Positions 1-14,300 of a stretch of DNA of 64,000 bases are shown here, one piece after another. The notes beneath the pieces are model-generated. The model saw nothing but the letters and a program-made list of their open reading frames with translations. It did not search any database and had not been told where the DNA came from. Where the stretch lies: the NCBI GenBank assembly GCA_020002185.1, contig CM034541.1:47866029-47930028 (forward strand). Direction: 5' to 3'. Position 1 is the first letter of the stretch. Each line of letters begins with the position of its first letter. Source of the DNA: Paraescarpia echinospica. Its lineage: Eukaryota; Annelida; Polychaeta; Sabellida; Siboglinidae. The position numbers and the translations under genes were made by a program.

Positions 1-78
1 AGTATGATGTATATCTTTATAGTTTCATTAACGCAGTCTGCTACATCGTCATAAGCCCGTTACTGTTTCTGTCTTCAG

Positions 79-1009
<931 letters not shown>

Positions 1010-2789
1010 CGTTATGTGTCGCGTACATAACACGATGATATGACAATTATACGAATGCATGGAAGAGTGGTGTTTCCTTGATACTGAGAGGAACCCGAGG
1101 TTCCGTGAAAAACACAGGAAATGTGAGGCACGTGAGAAACGGGATAATTCCTTTTGTGAAAGATGTCCGAAATAATTCAGCTTCATGATGTATATATGTT
1201 TTATATATAAAACCAACCAATAATGTTCAACAGTAATACAACAATGTAAACGCCATGTTGAACGAAAGTATGAAACGAAGTACTGTTGAGATGTCAACTA
1301 TTTTTCAACAGGCTATTGAGAATACGTTCTACCCGCTACAGGCTACGTGTATTATTCCTGCCGCATAGTAGTCCATGTTGCATCTGCATGTAGTATTCCT
1401 ATTTGCATGTATTAAATACATGTTACAATAATATACAATATTCGATTTAATTGGCACGTGTTCTAACGCCTTCGCTCTAATTTTTTAATTGTGTATTTTT
1501 GTTTGTGTGCGAGCGTGTGAGCGCGTGTGTGTATGAGCATGTCAGAACAGGTGAGACAGTGTGTCAGCGAGTGTTTGCGTTTTATATTATAAATAAATAT
1601 ACCAAATATAACTGACATGTCCTTATAAAATAAATTAACTATATAGTCAGTTTTTATTTAAATGAAGTTACTCCTGGTAGATGGAATGTATTGAATATCT
1701 TCGAATTTGTGCAAGCCATCAAATCGCAAAACCACAGTTATGGGTAGTGGGAGATCCTATTTACCCAGTTAACAGCGAAGGGAGTCTGCTCTCTTCCCGA
1801 CCTCGGTTACCTAAAATAAATAAAACCAAACCACCTTCTTAGCACCTTAATTGTTACCATCTATTCATTATGAATAATGTCACATGAATATTTTGTGCTT
1901 CACGTCTTAAAATCTCCATGGCGGTTTGCTGTTAGATACTTGTATTCACTTCCACGTCGTGCGTACAATTGGTTGTTAAGAACCATAGCACGTCACCAGA
2001 TAGGAGTCGTACGTTCTTTGTATCAAATCTGATCTATAATTATATAACTACATCCACTAAATGTTTTTTACGTACGTTAGATGAACTGTTTCAATAAATT
2101 GTGCGTAAAAAGTAACTACTGGTGTAATTTAGCACGAACAATTTCGCCAACAAAGGAAATTGATTCAAAATCTATATTTGCAGTGTTACAGTGCAACCAC
2201 AAAAATATAAAGTCAGAAAAAAATTTGCACGAACACAAGCAAATTATGTTGTTCCTAAAATACATGTTACCTGTTAAACTGAATAATATAATAGTAGATA
2301 TATGTTCAATGTTCCCACGATTCATTCGGAATGACATTACCACCCAACGGACTTAGATGATAACTACAACACAGCGTACCAGTAATCTCACGTCTTCTGT
2401 TATGTCCACGAACAAGTCAAATTTCATCGTACGGTAATCCATTAATGGGGTGTAGACGGAGATCTGTGGGCGTTGCATTTGGTTGGCATATCGGTACAGG
2501 AGACAGGACAAAGTATCTTGAACGAAGTGAAGAAAGATTGACAAGGAAAGCGTTGACACAGATGAAAGTGGTAGACAAAAAGAAGAAGACTGAAATTGAA
2601 ATGGAGACACGGTGCTCACAGAGATATTTGAAAGGCATGTATAACGAGTCGGAAGTGAGAGAAACATCCTGAAGATCGGGTTAAGGGGAGAAATATCGGT
2701 GAGAGGGGGAATGGACCAGGCGGTGTTGCTCCCACCCACGCATGGGACCAAGGGAAAGAATATTATGACCCAACAGAAGGACCCGTTTG
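1010..2789. other. 3' flank of Ras-like gene; no gene seen
   Basis: AT-rich sequence holding the probable 3' UTR of the Ras-like gene (to about 1640) and then unassigned DNA. Short reading frames here have no recognisable motif. A block near 1740-1830 ending in TAAAATAAATAAAACC looks like the A-rich tail of an old short interspersed repeat, but I could not define its head. Confidence 0.5.
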
Positions 2790-2920
2790 CGTCTCGGATC
2801 GAGCAGCCAGAGAGCAAGTCAGACCGGCGGCACGATTGCCCAACATCGGCGTTATAATTTGAACCCGAATCTCTTGATTCACAGTCGGTGCTCTAAACAC
2901 CGCGCTACTGCTCCCCCACC
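2790..2920 (-). repeat. tRNA-derived SINE head
   Basis: Read on the minus strand there is an A-box-like start (TAGCGCGGTGTTTAGAGCAC), an anticodon-arm-like CTGTGAATCAAGAG and a B-box-like GGGTTCAAAT at normal tRNA spacing. The minus-strand continuation toward lower coordinates is not tRNA-like, so this is a SINE-type pol III head rather than a functional tRNA gene. It abuts a CA-rich tract. Confidence 0.55.
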
Positions 2921-2924
2921 ATAC

Positions 2925-3095
2925 GCACGCACGCTCGCACGCACACACAGGCACGCACACATACGCACTGGCACGCATACGCATGCACGCACACACACAC
3001 GCACACTCACACTCGCAAACACGCGCAAGTGCACGCGCACGCGCACACACATCCACCCACCCACCCAAACACACACGCACACCCACACACACATT
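2925..3095. repeat. CA/CG-rich simple repeat
   Basis: Imperfect CACG, CACA and CCCA repeats. Frames across it (Arg-Thr-His or Cys-Val) are artefacts of the repeat. Confidence 0.9.
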
Positions 3096-3744
3096 TAACA
3101 TTTGCGTCTCCATAGCGGTGTGTAGGCATACATGTACATATTTATAAATTAGACAATCACCGACCATGTTGAACATTCCAAACCGACTGATTGCTGCACG
3201 AGATTGAAAATACAAGCAGGAGTCCTACCGTAATTAATCTCAGTAATGACTAATCAATGTATCCGCATTGTATAGCGAGCGCAGTCGGGAAGACAATTAT
3301 CAACTCCGAATAACGTTGTATACATTCTCATATTTTACAGGATGGTATAGGCATTGTTAACGTGCTATGTTATGTCGTAGTTACAATAGCAACCAGCGCA
3401 TGCTCAGAGAAGACCAGGGAGACATTGCCAAGATGTAATCCTAATTCGGAGTATACGTTACTGGGTGGCCCAAATTTCGCCGCAGACAATAGGAAAACAT
3501 CGTTTTAGCAGAAAGGTGGACAAAGTGTACGACATCAATGTCGACATACTGCGAACAGTTCTGATCGACTGTGTCATGATGAATTACTACAATCGACGTA
3601 TTCCTTCCATCAATATGTTCTACAACATTCAAATGTGTCTATTAATCTTCTTAAAGGAAACGTACAGTGATGCAACACTGAATGTGTTATTTTAAATATA
3701 TGTCGCAGGGCCGTATCCAGAGAGGATTGTCCAGGGTGCGCCCA
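3096..3744. other. Intergenic; nothing recognised
   Basis: AT-rich single-copy-looking sequence. A 76-codon frame at 3465-3695 has no recognisable motif and no splice-site support. Confidence 0.5.
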
Positions 3745-3960
3745 GTAATCTCCAATTGCTCGTCTTGACATCCCACAGGCTCTCGAAAAACCTTCAATTA
3801 TACTCTATTGAGGCTCGCCAAAACACCTTCAGGGTGTCCACGAAACGCCAATTACACTAACCTTGAAACTTGCCAAAAAAAAACACTTCAGGGTTTCAAA
3901 AAACGTCTAATTGCTCTCCAACGTGAGGCACTCAAAGACACCTTCAGATTCTCCAAAACC
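3745..3960. repeat. Degenerate ~60-bp tandem repeat
   Basis: Three to four diverged copies of a unit containing ACACCTTCAGGGTGTCCA-like and AATTGCTCTCCAA-like cores recur at roughly 60-bp spacing, for example near 3747, 3815, 3880 and 3930. No coding potential is seen. Confidence 0.6.
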
Positions 3961-4852
3961 TACTGAAGCAGGAAGATTCTTGGACAGGAGTGCCGTCTAA
4001 CTTCTCGTTCGCCGGATAGTTGTACCGATTTAATATGCATCCGACGGGAATTAGGTGCTGTACAGGCCTGCCGTATGTTGCCTGCCGTATGTTTCCTGGC
4101 GCACCACCCAATCATCGAAGTCGGCAATCTCGTAATATTCAATTTAGTAGTGAGGGTTGACGCTTCTACTTCCTGTTCCATACTCCCTCTTGGGCATGGT
4201 TTACGGTTAGTCGGACTGCTGGTACTGTGCTGGGGTACACCTACTCCTTCACTTCCTGTCCACAGAGAACGCATCGGCACTCCAGCATGTGCTGTTGCAT
4301 GAGGTCTACATCATCATCATCGCAAGAATTCCCGGCCGCTGTTGTTGTCAAAAGCACAAAATATGCAATAAATAACAGACTGCTGGGGGCAATGTCCATC
4401 AAAAGGCATGATCACTGTTAAAAGGACTAAGGTTGCGTAAAATGTAAACAGCCATGTCTGAGAGGAGACAGTCACCCCTAAATCCATTTCAGATATCATC
4501 CGACATAAAAGACTTCTCGGTGGTTTGAACATGTTTGCCATATGCCAAACGAACACCTTGTCGCAGGACGTAATACACGGCAAACTGTAACTTGGGTGTA
4601 TTGCATTATGTTGGTGTTTGTGTGGTCGCCACACGGCGCACTCTGAATCAGGTGTGTCGTTCCATGGAAGTCTCATGTGCGAAGCGTCGCAAAACGATCG
4701 GGTAGGGGCTTATATAGGTGCATGTGTCATCGCGCACCGCTACACAGACTACGGTGTGGCGCAACAGAAGACATATTCAAAACATAATTAAACATATGTA
4801 TATATTAAAGTTAGTTAAAGTATTTAGAACACCTTAGTATAGTGAGTACAGG
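3961..4852. other. Intergenic; nothing firmly identified
   Basis: Frames on both strands at 3960-4680 are open for about 100 codons but show no family motif. The higher GC relative to the flanks hints at an eroded coding relic, which I could not name. Confidence 0.35.
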
Positions 4853-4905
4853 ATGGTATATCCATTTAGCCTTTAATGGTATATCCATTTAGCCTTTAGC
4901 CTTCG
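4853..4905. repeat. 24-bp direct duplication
   Basis: The string ATGGTATATCCATTTAGCCT occurs twice back to back, followed by a partial third TTTAGCC. Confidence 0.85.
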
Positions 4906-5198
4906 ATAAGTTGTAAACAAGATTTAACAAACCTGATTATGTGGTAGAATATATAGGAGATAAAGTAACAACCATCAAACTACTTACATAAGATAATATA
5001 TGTGTAAGCCAGTACTTGCTAGATATTTTGATTAGGTAGCATTGTTGTTAAAACTAAGCAAGGGCGATAGTCGGGCGGCGTAACGTAAATAAATAAAGCA
5101 GCCTAACGTAACGTAATTGATTGTATTTAAATTAGGTCACTACCGGTAATGTTAGCGTTCGTGACAGAATAAATAGTCGGCTGTGTAACTGAAATTTG
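4906..5198. other. Flank of LINE copy 1
   Basis: AT-rich DNA containing several CTAACGTAACG-like strings. No gene seen. Similarity between the two LINE copies starts just beyond, near 5199. Confidence 0.4.
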
Positions 5199-5283
5199 TA
5201 ACCTAAAGTGTCCTGTAGTACACAGGAAACAGTCTTTATAAAGACTAAGTTAGTTAAGTCATTGACTAAATTCTAATCGGGAT

Positions 5284-6450
5284 ATGGCGCCTTGCAAGCG
5301 GCAAGTCAAGGCAAAGCGACACTTGGTGTGCGATCACTGCCACAGCTGGGTAGATTTTGCTTAGTCCGGCTGTGGGAAGTCATGGGCAGAAACCATGGAG
5401 GAAGGATTCACCTTTCAGTGCATTGGCTGTTGGAAGGTGGAGTGTCTGCAGAAGGAGATAGTTAGGTTGACAGATATTGTGAAGGGAATGGAGATTGGAA
5501 TTAGCAAGGAGGCAGGTCGAATGGACAGAGACGACAGGGAGAGAGGTGAGAATACTGCAAGACTGAAGGAGAATAGCTGTGGCAAGAAAACTGAGGAAAG
5601 GAGATTGAGAGGAGGGAAGGTGATTGGAGGGGAAGACATTGGAAAATCGACAACAGAAAACGTGACAAGCATGAAGGTGACAGGGAAGAAAGTGACCGTA
5701 CAGAAGGAGGGAGGGAAGATGGGACGGGAGAGGAGAGAAGAAAATGAGATGGGACGAAAGATGAAGGGACGAAAGGAAGTGAGAGCAAATGTAATAGAAG
5801 AGAACTCGTTAAAAGGGACGCTGACAGGAGGAAAGGTGACAAGAGAAAAAGCGACAGGAAAGAATGGACAGGAAGAGAATGTGACAGGAGAGAAGACGAC
5901 AGGGGGAAGACAACAACCAGGCATATGCAAACCGGAGGAGCTACTCCGAGGCAGTGATTGAGGGGGCAAGGAGAAAAGAGAGAGTTTTTATGGGCGATTC
6001 AATTCTGAGAAAAACAGACAAGACTATATGCGAGGGGAAGGACGTTATTGTATGTCTGCCGGGGGCTAGGATAGAGCATGTGACCGAAATGGTAGAGAAG
6101 GTATTGGGGCATGGCAAGGGACAACTGGGGTAGTTCAGAAGTACAGACATCTAGTAAGGAAGCTAAAGAAGACAAGAGTGGAACAGGTTGTTCTCTCAGG
6201 AATTTTGCCAGTAATGGGAGGAAGGGGGGCAACATACAGAAACTGTAAGAGGATGGCGATCAATGCACTAGTTGAGCAGATGTGTGAAGAAGAGGGCGTG
6301 GGATTCACACATTTATGGGGATACTTTGTTGGGAGGGAAGATATGTACATAGGGAGATGGCTTCCATCTTAGTGGAAAGGGGCAGCAGTTTTCTCAGAGA
6401 ACCTGCTGCGATCTGTTGACAGTGGGACAGGTTGCATCTATTTAAACTAG
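5284..6450 (+). pseudogene. LINE ORF1 (PHD finger + SGNH esterase), copy 1, broken
   Basis: It starts at ATG 5284 (MAPCKRQ) with paired Cys residues (CDHCHSW, then CIGCW) of a PHD-like zinc finger. A Lys/Glu-rich linker with recurring VTGxK motifs follows. The esterase part begins with FMGDSILRK (catalytic Ser block I) near 5989. An in-frame TAG at 5362 replaces a Leu codon of copy 2. Near 6120 a deletion of about 49 bp removes the block III strand and its GTNN motif; the deletion is flanked by AAGGGA/GAGGGA microhomology. Near 6355 an indel disrupts the DGLH block V. ORF1 proteins of CR1 LINEs are thought to bind RNA; the role of the esterase is unknown. The plus strand from 5480 to 5930 is extremely purine-rich. 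Confidence 0.85.
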
Positions 6451-9306
6451 ATTCGCAGGGGGGACTCATAGAAAAGCCTGACAATGGAGGCATAGATAAA
6501 GACAGCACAAATAAATCAGCAAATAACAGTCTGGAAAACTCTTCTGAAGCTGGATATAAATGTGTTTGTTTAAATGCAAGGAGTATAGTAAACAAAAGAA
6601 ATGAACTAAACATTATGGTAGAAGATATTGACCCTCATATAATAGGTATAACCGAATCCTGGACCACCACCGATATATCAGATGCTGAATTGGGATTGAC
6701 AGGATATGTAATGTTTAGAAAAGATAGAATAGGAAGAAAGGGAGGTGGAGTTATTTTATATATTAAAGAATCTATCCAGGCTTATGAAATAAAATTAGAA
6801 AGAGAAGCAGATTGCGAAGAAGCTGTTTGGTGTAACATAGTTACAGGAAACTCAACGTTAACAGTTGGGTTAGTTTATCGAAGTCCAAACATAAGCATAG
6901 AAGAGAACGAAAAAATACAAAACGCTATAAGGGAAGTAAGCAAACGGGACTGTATTATTATGGAGGATTTTAACCACGGACATATACAATGGAAGTCTCT
7001 TCAGAGTATGGGGAGTGAGGACCACAAGTTTTTAGTTTTAGTTCAAGATACTTTCCTTTCTCAACATGTGCTAGAACCAACCAGGGTTGAGAATGTGTTA
7101 GACATAGTTTTGTCCTCACAGAATGAATTTGTTGACAATGTCAAGATATGTGAGCCACTGGGGAGTAGCGATCACAACCAGATACATTTTACCATCAAAG
7201 TAAAATCAGAAAGGAATAGTAAAAAGCAGTATAGGAGAAATTTCCACAAAGGAAGGTATAAGGACATGAGGAAATATTTAGCAAAGATAGACTGGAATAA
7301 CACACTAAAAAATAAGAAGCAACAGAATGCTGGAATATATTAAAGAGTGAAATTAAGTGCATAGTCGATAAATTTGTACCCTTCAAAAAACAAGGGAAAC
7401 GGTCCAAAAAGAAACACTTATCGAAAGACGCCATTAGAAAAATTAAGTATAAACAAATGATGTGGAAGTCATATAGATGTACTGGAAATGATGAAGACTA
7501 CAACAGTTATAAAGAAGCACTTAACCAAGCTACAGCTGAAATAAGAAATTCAAAGAGAAGCTATGAACAACAATTAGCTAGTAATATAAAACATGACAGC
7601 AAGAGTTTTTATGCGTATGTTCGAAGCAAACAGAAAGTTCAGGATAAGATCGGTCCTCTAGAAGATAGTGCTGGAAATATAATATCAGAGGGATTCTTAA
7701 TGGCAGAAGACCTGAATGAGTACTTTAGTTCAGTGTTTACCAGAGAAGATATTAGTTCACTGCCAGTACCAGAGGCTAAGTTCAAGGGGGCAGATTCAGA
7801 CATTTTATGACAATTAATTGTAACTCCGGAAATGGTAGCTAAGAAAATAAGGGCTATGAAGGATAATAAATCACCTGGAGTGGATGGGATTCCGCCCAAA
7901 CTACTATTGGAAATTGTAGAACAAATTAGCGTACCACTTGCAACAGTTTTCAATTTGTCTTTAGAAGAGGGAGTGGTTCCTTTAGAATGGAAAGAGGCAA
8001 ACATTATACCGTTATTTAAAAAAGGTTCGAGAAACAAGTCAGAGAACTATAGACCAGTGAGTTTAACATCAGTGATTTCCAAATTATTAGAAAAACTAAT
8101 TAAAGATCACATGATGGATTTTCTTGTTAAACAAAACTTGATAAACCCATCTCAACATGGTTTTTTTAAAGCGAGGTCATGCTTAACAAATATGTTATTT
8201 TTTTTGGAAGACATCACTAAGTGGGTAGATGAGGGATCACTGGAGATATCGTCTACTTAGATTTTCAAAAAGTACCACATAAAATATTACTGCTGAAACT
8301 AAAGGCCCATGGCATAGGAAATGGTATAATAAACTGGATAGAACAATGGCTGATTGACAGAAGACAACGTGTAGTAGTTGATGGGGAGGCTTCAAACTGG
8401 AAATCGGTATTGAGTGGGGTACCACAGGGATCAGTATTAAGACCTATATTATTCTTAATATATATCAACGATTTGGATGATGAAATAACAAGCAAGGTGT
8501 TGAAATTTGCGGATGATACAAAAGTGTTTAGAAGGATTAAAAGTGATGGAGATAGACAGCATTTACAAGATGATCTTGACAGGTTGATCAAATGGTCTGA
8601 AAAGTGGCAAATGCTGTTAAATTTTGGGAAATGCAAATGCCTCCACACAGGACATGGGAACGAAGAGGTAGAATATACTATGGGGGGTACTGTACTAAGT
8701 ACTACTGTAAAAGAAAAGGACTTAGGGTTAACCATTAGTGCTGATATGAAGGTTTCAGAGCAGTGCGGAATTGCAGCTTCAAAGGGAAATCAAATCCTTG
8801 GATTAATTAGGCGAAAAGTATAAGGAAAAAGAGCTAATAATACCGCTGTACAAAACAATAGTTAGGCCTCATTTAGAATATTGTATTCAAGCGTGGAGGC
8901 CATATCGCAGGAAGGACATAGATATACTAGAAAGAGTGCAGAGGAGAGCAACTAAAATGATATAAAAACTGAGGGATCTTAGTTACGAAATACGCCTAAA
9001 AAAATGCGGATTAACAACACTAGAGAACAGGAGATTGAGAGGAGATCAGACAGAAGTGTTTAAAATATTGAATGGTTATGAAAATATTGATAGAAATTTT
9101 TTTCAGTTAAGAAAGATAGAAGGACTAGAGGACATGAAGTTACATTAGCAAAGGAGCAGAGTAGATTAGATATAAGAAAGTTTTCATTTTCACAAAGGAC
9201 TGTAAATGAATGGAACAGATTATCTGCTGATTGTGTGGGTGCTAGTAGCGTGAATATGTTTAAAAATATAATCAACACACACCTCAGACGGGCGGGATAC
9301 ACATAG
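6432..9306 (+). pseudogene. LINE ORF2 (endonuclease + reverse transcriptase), copy 1, broken
   Basis: The endonuclease part shows NARSIVNKRNEL, GITESW, MEDFNHGHIQW (consensus GDFNH, here Gly to Glu) and SSDHNQIHF. The reverse transcriptase part shows SPGVDGIPPK, NYRPVSLTS, QHGF, VPQGSVLRP and the catalytic FADDT near 8510. Compared with copy 2, this copy has a 1-bp deletion near 7315, an insertion with a stop near 7808, a frameshift near 8242, a 12-bp deletion near 8270 that removes the AFDK residues of RT motif A, and a deletion near 8818. The frame ends at TAG 9304-9306. ORF2 would nick target DNA and prime reverse transcription; this copy cannot. Confidence 0.9.
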
Positions 9307-9353
9307 ATAAAAGGGTCGGACTCTCGATAAGCAAAGGACTTCCTTGTCCACCT

Positions 9354-9403
9354 GCCACCAAGAGTTAATTCTCTGGGTGGTAATCTTGTTAAATCTTGTT
9401 AAA
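9354..9403 (+). promoter_or_regulatory. LINE 3' UTR hairpin and 10-bp tail repeats, copy 1
   Basis: An 11-bp-arm hairpin (GCCACCAAGAG, loop TTAATT, CTCTGGGTGGT) is followed by two TCTTGTTAAA units. CR1/L2-type LINEs end in short tandem repeats and have a stem-loop recognised by the reverse transcriptase. The same structure closes copy 2. Confidence 0.7.
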
Positions 9404-11391
9404 TTAAGGGCGTTAAAAAAAATTGAGTGTTGGCGACACCGTGTTTTCATTTTGTTAAATATTGACCCATTTATCTCTTTCTAGCATGTTCAGCTCTATG
9501 ATTGGCGAAATTAAGGCAGATGGCGCCCGTCACAGTCAATCGGGAATCCGAAACCCGTTGGAGTGCTATAGCAGAGACCTTGAGAACAATTAACGATTGT
9601 TTCAGTGACATTGTACATACAGGGCTACTTGAGAAGCTGTTAGGGATCCGAATATATCACCAGAAACCATGACATACAGGGCAGTTGTTTGAGAACACCA
9701 TGACGTTAAACTTCTTTGCACTTCTTCTTTTCTAGCATGACATCCTGAGAAAGATTCGCTGTGTCAAAAAGGCACCATAATCACCTTCCAAGAAACCTCC
9801 CGCGACGACTTGTGCCAAAGTAGTGGGAAGACAAGTTCAGAGAACGCTGCGACGACAGAAAAGAATGTCCGGAGAACTAGAAAGAGACGAAGGTATCTCA
9901 ACAGATCTGTAACTGTTGCGTGTCACGGACAGGCTCCTGCACGAAATGGTAATGATGTGTACTCGTTGCAGATAACAGAACACCAAATTTGGCTTTCCGT
10001 TGGACTGTCGCACGGAACATCTCATGGAAGTTGAGCACCAGGGTTCGACAGACCCACTGTCCGTTACAACTGCATGGATCGTACAACCGTCTACTTTACA
10101 CACGGATTTCGATGGGGCCTGTCTCCATACAGAGATCTGCGACGGCAGATCGAATGCTCATTAAAGCACACTTATCGTATTATACGATGAAGCTGCATTC
10201 CCGAACCTGCGCGTCATGCTACAAAGTCAGCTATCGATAACGGCGTCTACTGCTAGCTGTGCACTGTGCACACTCGTTCAGTTAATTAAAGTAAATCATC
10301 ATGGAATATATATATTTGCAAGCGTCTATGGGACAAGATATATTACCTCAGTGTCTGGACCCTTTTAACAGTAAATAAAACTTCGACTAATGTATTGATC
10401 GGTTTACAATACATCAAAGCAAAAACAAGTTTTGTTTGTGAAGCTGGTCTTGGGTGCACGTAGGCCTACTTGTTTGCGTTATAACTGCGTTCGTTTACTT
10501 TAAGTTTTTCATTCATTATTGGTTTTACCGTGAACGGTTCAGTTGGCTCAGAGAAGAAAGATGTACGTAAAATGTACGAGGGGGGCGCCAAAGTGTGTTC
10601 TGCATCCGGGTGCTAACATTCCTCGCTATGCAACTGAGCAGAGGGGTGCATCCTCGCGCGCCAGAGGTTGCTACTGCAGATTACGTCAGTGCCAGCCAGC
10701 AGTACCCCCGGCTGATCGCTTTGGCCTTTGCGAAACTCTTATCTTAAGCTCAGCCTATGAAATCGTTCACTAGATCAGTAATGTCGGCAGGTAAGGTGGT
10801 CATAATAAAACTAATTTCAACCAACCGTGGCTCATGTTACATGCGATGTTTAGGAAATTGAAGAGCAATTATTCGAAAACACAGTACCGCTCAGCTGCTC
10901 GTGCTAATGGGCGAACGAGTCATTATATATTGGGATTCCAAGAAGTCGTTTATCCGTCTTCAAATTGGGACGGGTATTTGCGCTGTTCTCACGGATGATG
11001 CAGTCGCGACTGGCGAAGTCAATTACTAGTTTGACTCGGCTAACTTCCGCACTTCGCGTAGGAGATCAGCCAGGGCTAGTTTTGCATGGCAAACAGCCCT
11101 GGCTTGTGAGGTTGGAGGGGTGTGCTCTAGACAGTATGAAATGAGCTCATGTACCATAGTATTCAGTGGCTCCACTCTGTGGACCAAATCACTTCCCGAC
11201 GTCGGGTGGCGCCACATAGTGGCCAATCCATTGCGCATGCTCTTATACCACTTCCTTTATAAACATTTTCCGCAGCGTGGATGGAAGTAGTGCAATTTGC
11301 ATTTACCATCCGCAAGAACACCAGTGCTGCTGCGGCTGCCTCATACAAATCGTCATAATCTGTTTTGTTGAATAAGCAACGTTTCCAAAAA
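9404..11391. other. Intergenic and NSA2 promoter region
   Basis: There is no convincing gene between the LINE and NSA2. Frames at 9810-10240 and 10543-10773 are Arg/Cys-rich without family motifs. Bases 10648-10730 share a GC-rich block (CATCCTCGCGCGCCAG, then GCCAGCCAGCAG) with 36783-36845. The last ~200 bp before ATG 11392 should contain the NSA2 promoter and 5' UTR; no TATA box is evident. Confidence 0.4.
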
Positions 11392-14300
11392 ATGGTAAGT
11401 TAGCTGCGATTGAACACTTATATTTTATGAAAATGTGTTTCTTGATTTACCCTGGCCTCACGAAAGCGATAATAGGGGCAATGGTAATGTTGTTGCCATG
11501 TTGGGTATATTTACCTCTCAAGAAACTTGTATTTGAATTGTAGCTCAACTTGTCATATTTTTTCATATGAGTTCCATAAGTTAACACCATGTACATATAT
11601 ACACATAGATGTTAGATTTGTACGATCATGTGTGTTTCATTTTTCTACTTTTCAATAGCAAAAAATGGTTGCAGGTTATAAACTAATATGGCAACAACTT
11701 ATGTTTAGCTTTAAACATTACAATAGAAATTCTCATTTTATTTTTAGTATACCTATATGACTGCTATATCACAAAATTATATATTAGTATGACATAAAAA
11801 AGTTTCATTGTAAATAAGCCTCATTACCTTCTGTAATACAAACAAATGTTAACAATTGTTTTATATACATGTCCTGAATGACTTTATGAAACGTTATGAC
11901 TCAAATTTCTGTGGCAAACTATTTTATTAACATACAACGTGTTTAGGTGAAATAACATAAAAAATAAAACTACACACAAGTAAGTGTTGTTGTTTTCTGA
12001 AATGTTTTGACTATGCCTATGATGATAGATTGATATAATAAAAATACAATTGATCAAGTTGGCTTCATTGTTTTCTAATCCTGCGTGGTTTCATTGAGCT
12101 GCTAATGCCCGGTATTTCCTCAGCCGAGGCTTAGATCTTTTTCATAGAGGCATTCAGTATTATCCCCGGTGACATTGTAATGCAGCCAACGTGACCAAGA
12201 ACTGTTTTCATTACACCATGTTAGCTACGATATCTAATATTTTGCTTTGACCGGGACACTTTTGTGGTATAAATTTCTTATAGTGCTGCTAATTGAAGCA
12301 GCTTGTGTGGAACAGCACTTATTCACTATACCTGTGGGGTGGTGCTGTTCATAGTGATATATGAACCACGAACATCTGCTAAGATATTATTTGTTAATAC
12401 TGTTTGTTTTGGTGCCTCAAATGATGCAGTGTGGTGGAGCAAATCTACTGTGATACAAAGTTTTTGTATGTTTTCACTCTTGCAGTATAAAGCAGGGGTA
12501 GAACTACCCACTAGTCCGCTAGTCCGTACACTAGTAAAGATTACGGCGGACTAGTAAACCCGGCCTACCAACTAGTCCGGCTGTCTAGTAAAAATCAGCG
12601 TGTTGCGTGGCGCCACCAACCGTACAATTGACAAAGTAAATCTTCACCTAATGTGAATCGACACTGAAACGTTACTTTTGATTGGTTGTTGTGTGACATA
12701 GAAATCTGAAACGACCGTTTTGTTTGGCTTAGCGTATCATGTAGAGGGGTACCGGCTAATGAGCGCAATTGGCGTCCATTTTCGCGTCTATTTTCTAATC
12801 TATTTTCAAATGCGCGGTTTTCGAATACGGTTCACATCTTCAGTTCTACATCAATTATTTTGTTAATTCATTACTAATTATTTTGTTACGTTTACGCACG
12901 ATGCATCGTTATTTAAGTGGGGTTGCAAAACCAGAAGTTAAACGCAAGGTGAAAAAGCGAGAACGGGACACGCTGTACGACCAGCAGAAACGACAGCGTG
13001 GCTATTTGAAGGTTTGGGAACGAGACCACACTTGGCTGTCCTACGATGACGACAACGATTTGATGTTTTGCAAAGTGTGCAGGACATACAACGTAACTGG
13101 TGTCCGTGGCAAGAATGCTTTCTTGACTGGCACGGACAACTTTCGTCCAGACTCGCTACGCGCACACAGTACAAGCGAGGCGCACACACGAGCTGTCTTC
13201 CGGCAAACTGCGTTCGAAGCCCGTCCCGGCACTGCACCTGCCCACCGAGCCATCCAAGCGCTGAACACGGCCACCATGGACCGTCTGACGCATTTGTTTA
13301 GGTAATTATGTTACCCATGTGATATAATGTTATAAAATGTAAAAAAAATATTGTGTTTGATTGTACTTTGTTAGGGTTAGCACTATATGGTTTAAATTAT
13401 TATCCCTCATTTCTCTGTTATCTCTCATTTCAAGCGTGCCGTGCAGTAAACAATGCCATGGGAAATTATTAATTTGCATTTGATGTAGATCTGTGTTATA
13501 ACTTGCCTGGATCTTCGGGTTCAAAAGTAATACTATTTAGTGTTGTATTTCCCGCCTTTATGCATCATATTTTTGGTTTTGAGAACGTGGCTTGTCTTGT
13601 GATTTTTGTGCTTTTATTAAAATTTAAACCTGCCCATCTTCAAATCTTCGTCAAGTTTTGTTTTGAAAGCGAGGATGTTTTTAGTATTCACTGTTTGCTG
13701 AGGAAGGTTGTTATGTTGTGACTATACTCAGTATTTACTTAATACTATGATATTTAATATTTCCTGCATTGGATGTTTCAGGACTTGTCACGCGATAGCA
13801 AAGCACCGGCGTCCGTTCACAGATTATGTGTGGCAGTGTACCCTGGACGCACAGAAGGGCCTTGATGTGGGGAACACTTATCGGAATGACAAGGCATGCA
13901 AGCAGTTCGTGCGTGCCATCGCTGAGGTTGAGCGCCGTCACCTCGCACAGTACCTGGAGAGTGCTCACTTTCTCGCCCTCATCAGTGACGGTACGACAGA
14001 TGCGTCCATCACGGAAGCGGAGATAGTGTACGTGAGGTATGCAGTGAATGGTGTCGTCTCTACTGCCTTCGCTGGTATTGAGAACGTCGGCAAGGCAGAT
14101 GCTCCGTCAATCAAGCGGGCAATTGACGGTGTCGTGGAGCGCTACCTCCACATCCCGAAAGAGACACTCATGAAGAAGCTTGTCGGATTCGGCAGTGATG
14201 GCGCCGCTGTTATGACCGGATCAGCCAACGGTGTCGCCACGCTCTTCCGAAATGAGCAGCCGTGTCTGCAAGCAATCCACTGCTATGCGCATCGCCTGGA

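Larger units (their letters stand above)
5199..9403 (+). mobile_element. CR1-clade non-LTR retrotransposon, copy 1 (inactive)
   Basis: This 4.2-kb element is collinear and highly similar by eye to the copy at 37127-41587. Both contain a 5' UTR sharing a TAACCTAAA block, ORF1, an 18-bp ORF1/ORF2 overlap, ORF2, a short 3' UTR, a hairpin and a TCTTGTTAAA tail. ORF1 carries a PHD-like zinc finger and an SGNH esterase domain, a combination known from CR1-like LINEs; ORF2 carries AP-endonuclease and reverse transcriptase. No target-site duplication was identified. Several small indels and stops break both reading frames, so it cannot make functional proteins. It is close to full length, unlike most CR1 copies, which are 5'-truncated. 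Confidence 0.9.

Noticed and set aside
2763..3215. 150-codon Arg/Cys-rich frames on both strands
   Set aside because: They run through CA/CG simple repeats and a SINE head; no motif or splice support.
5415..5969. 184-codon minus-strand frame rich in Ser, Pro and Phe
   Set aside because: Shadow of the purine-rich LINE ORF1 linker on the opposite strand.
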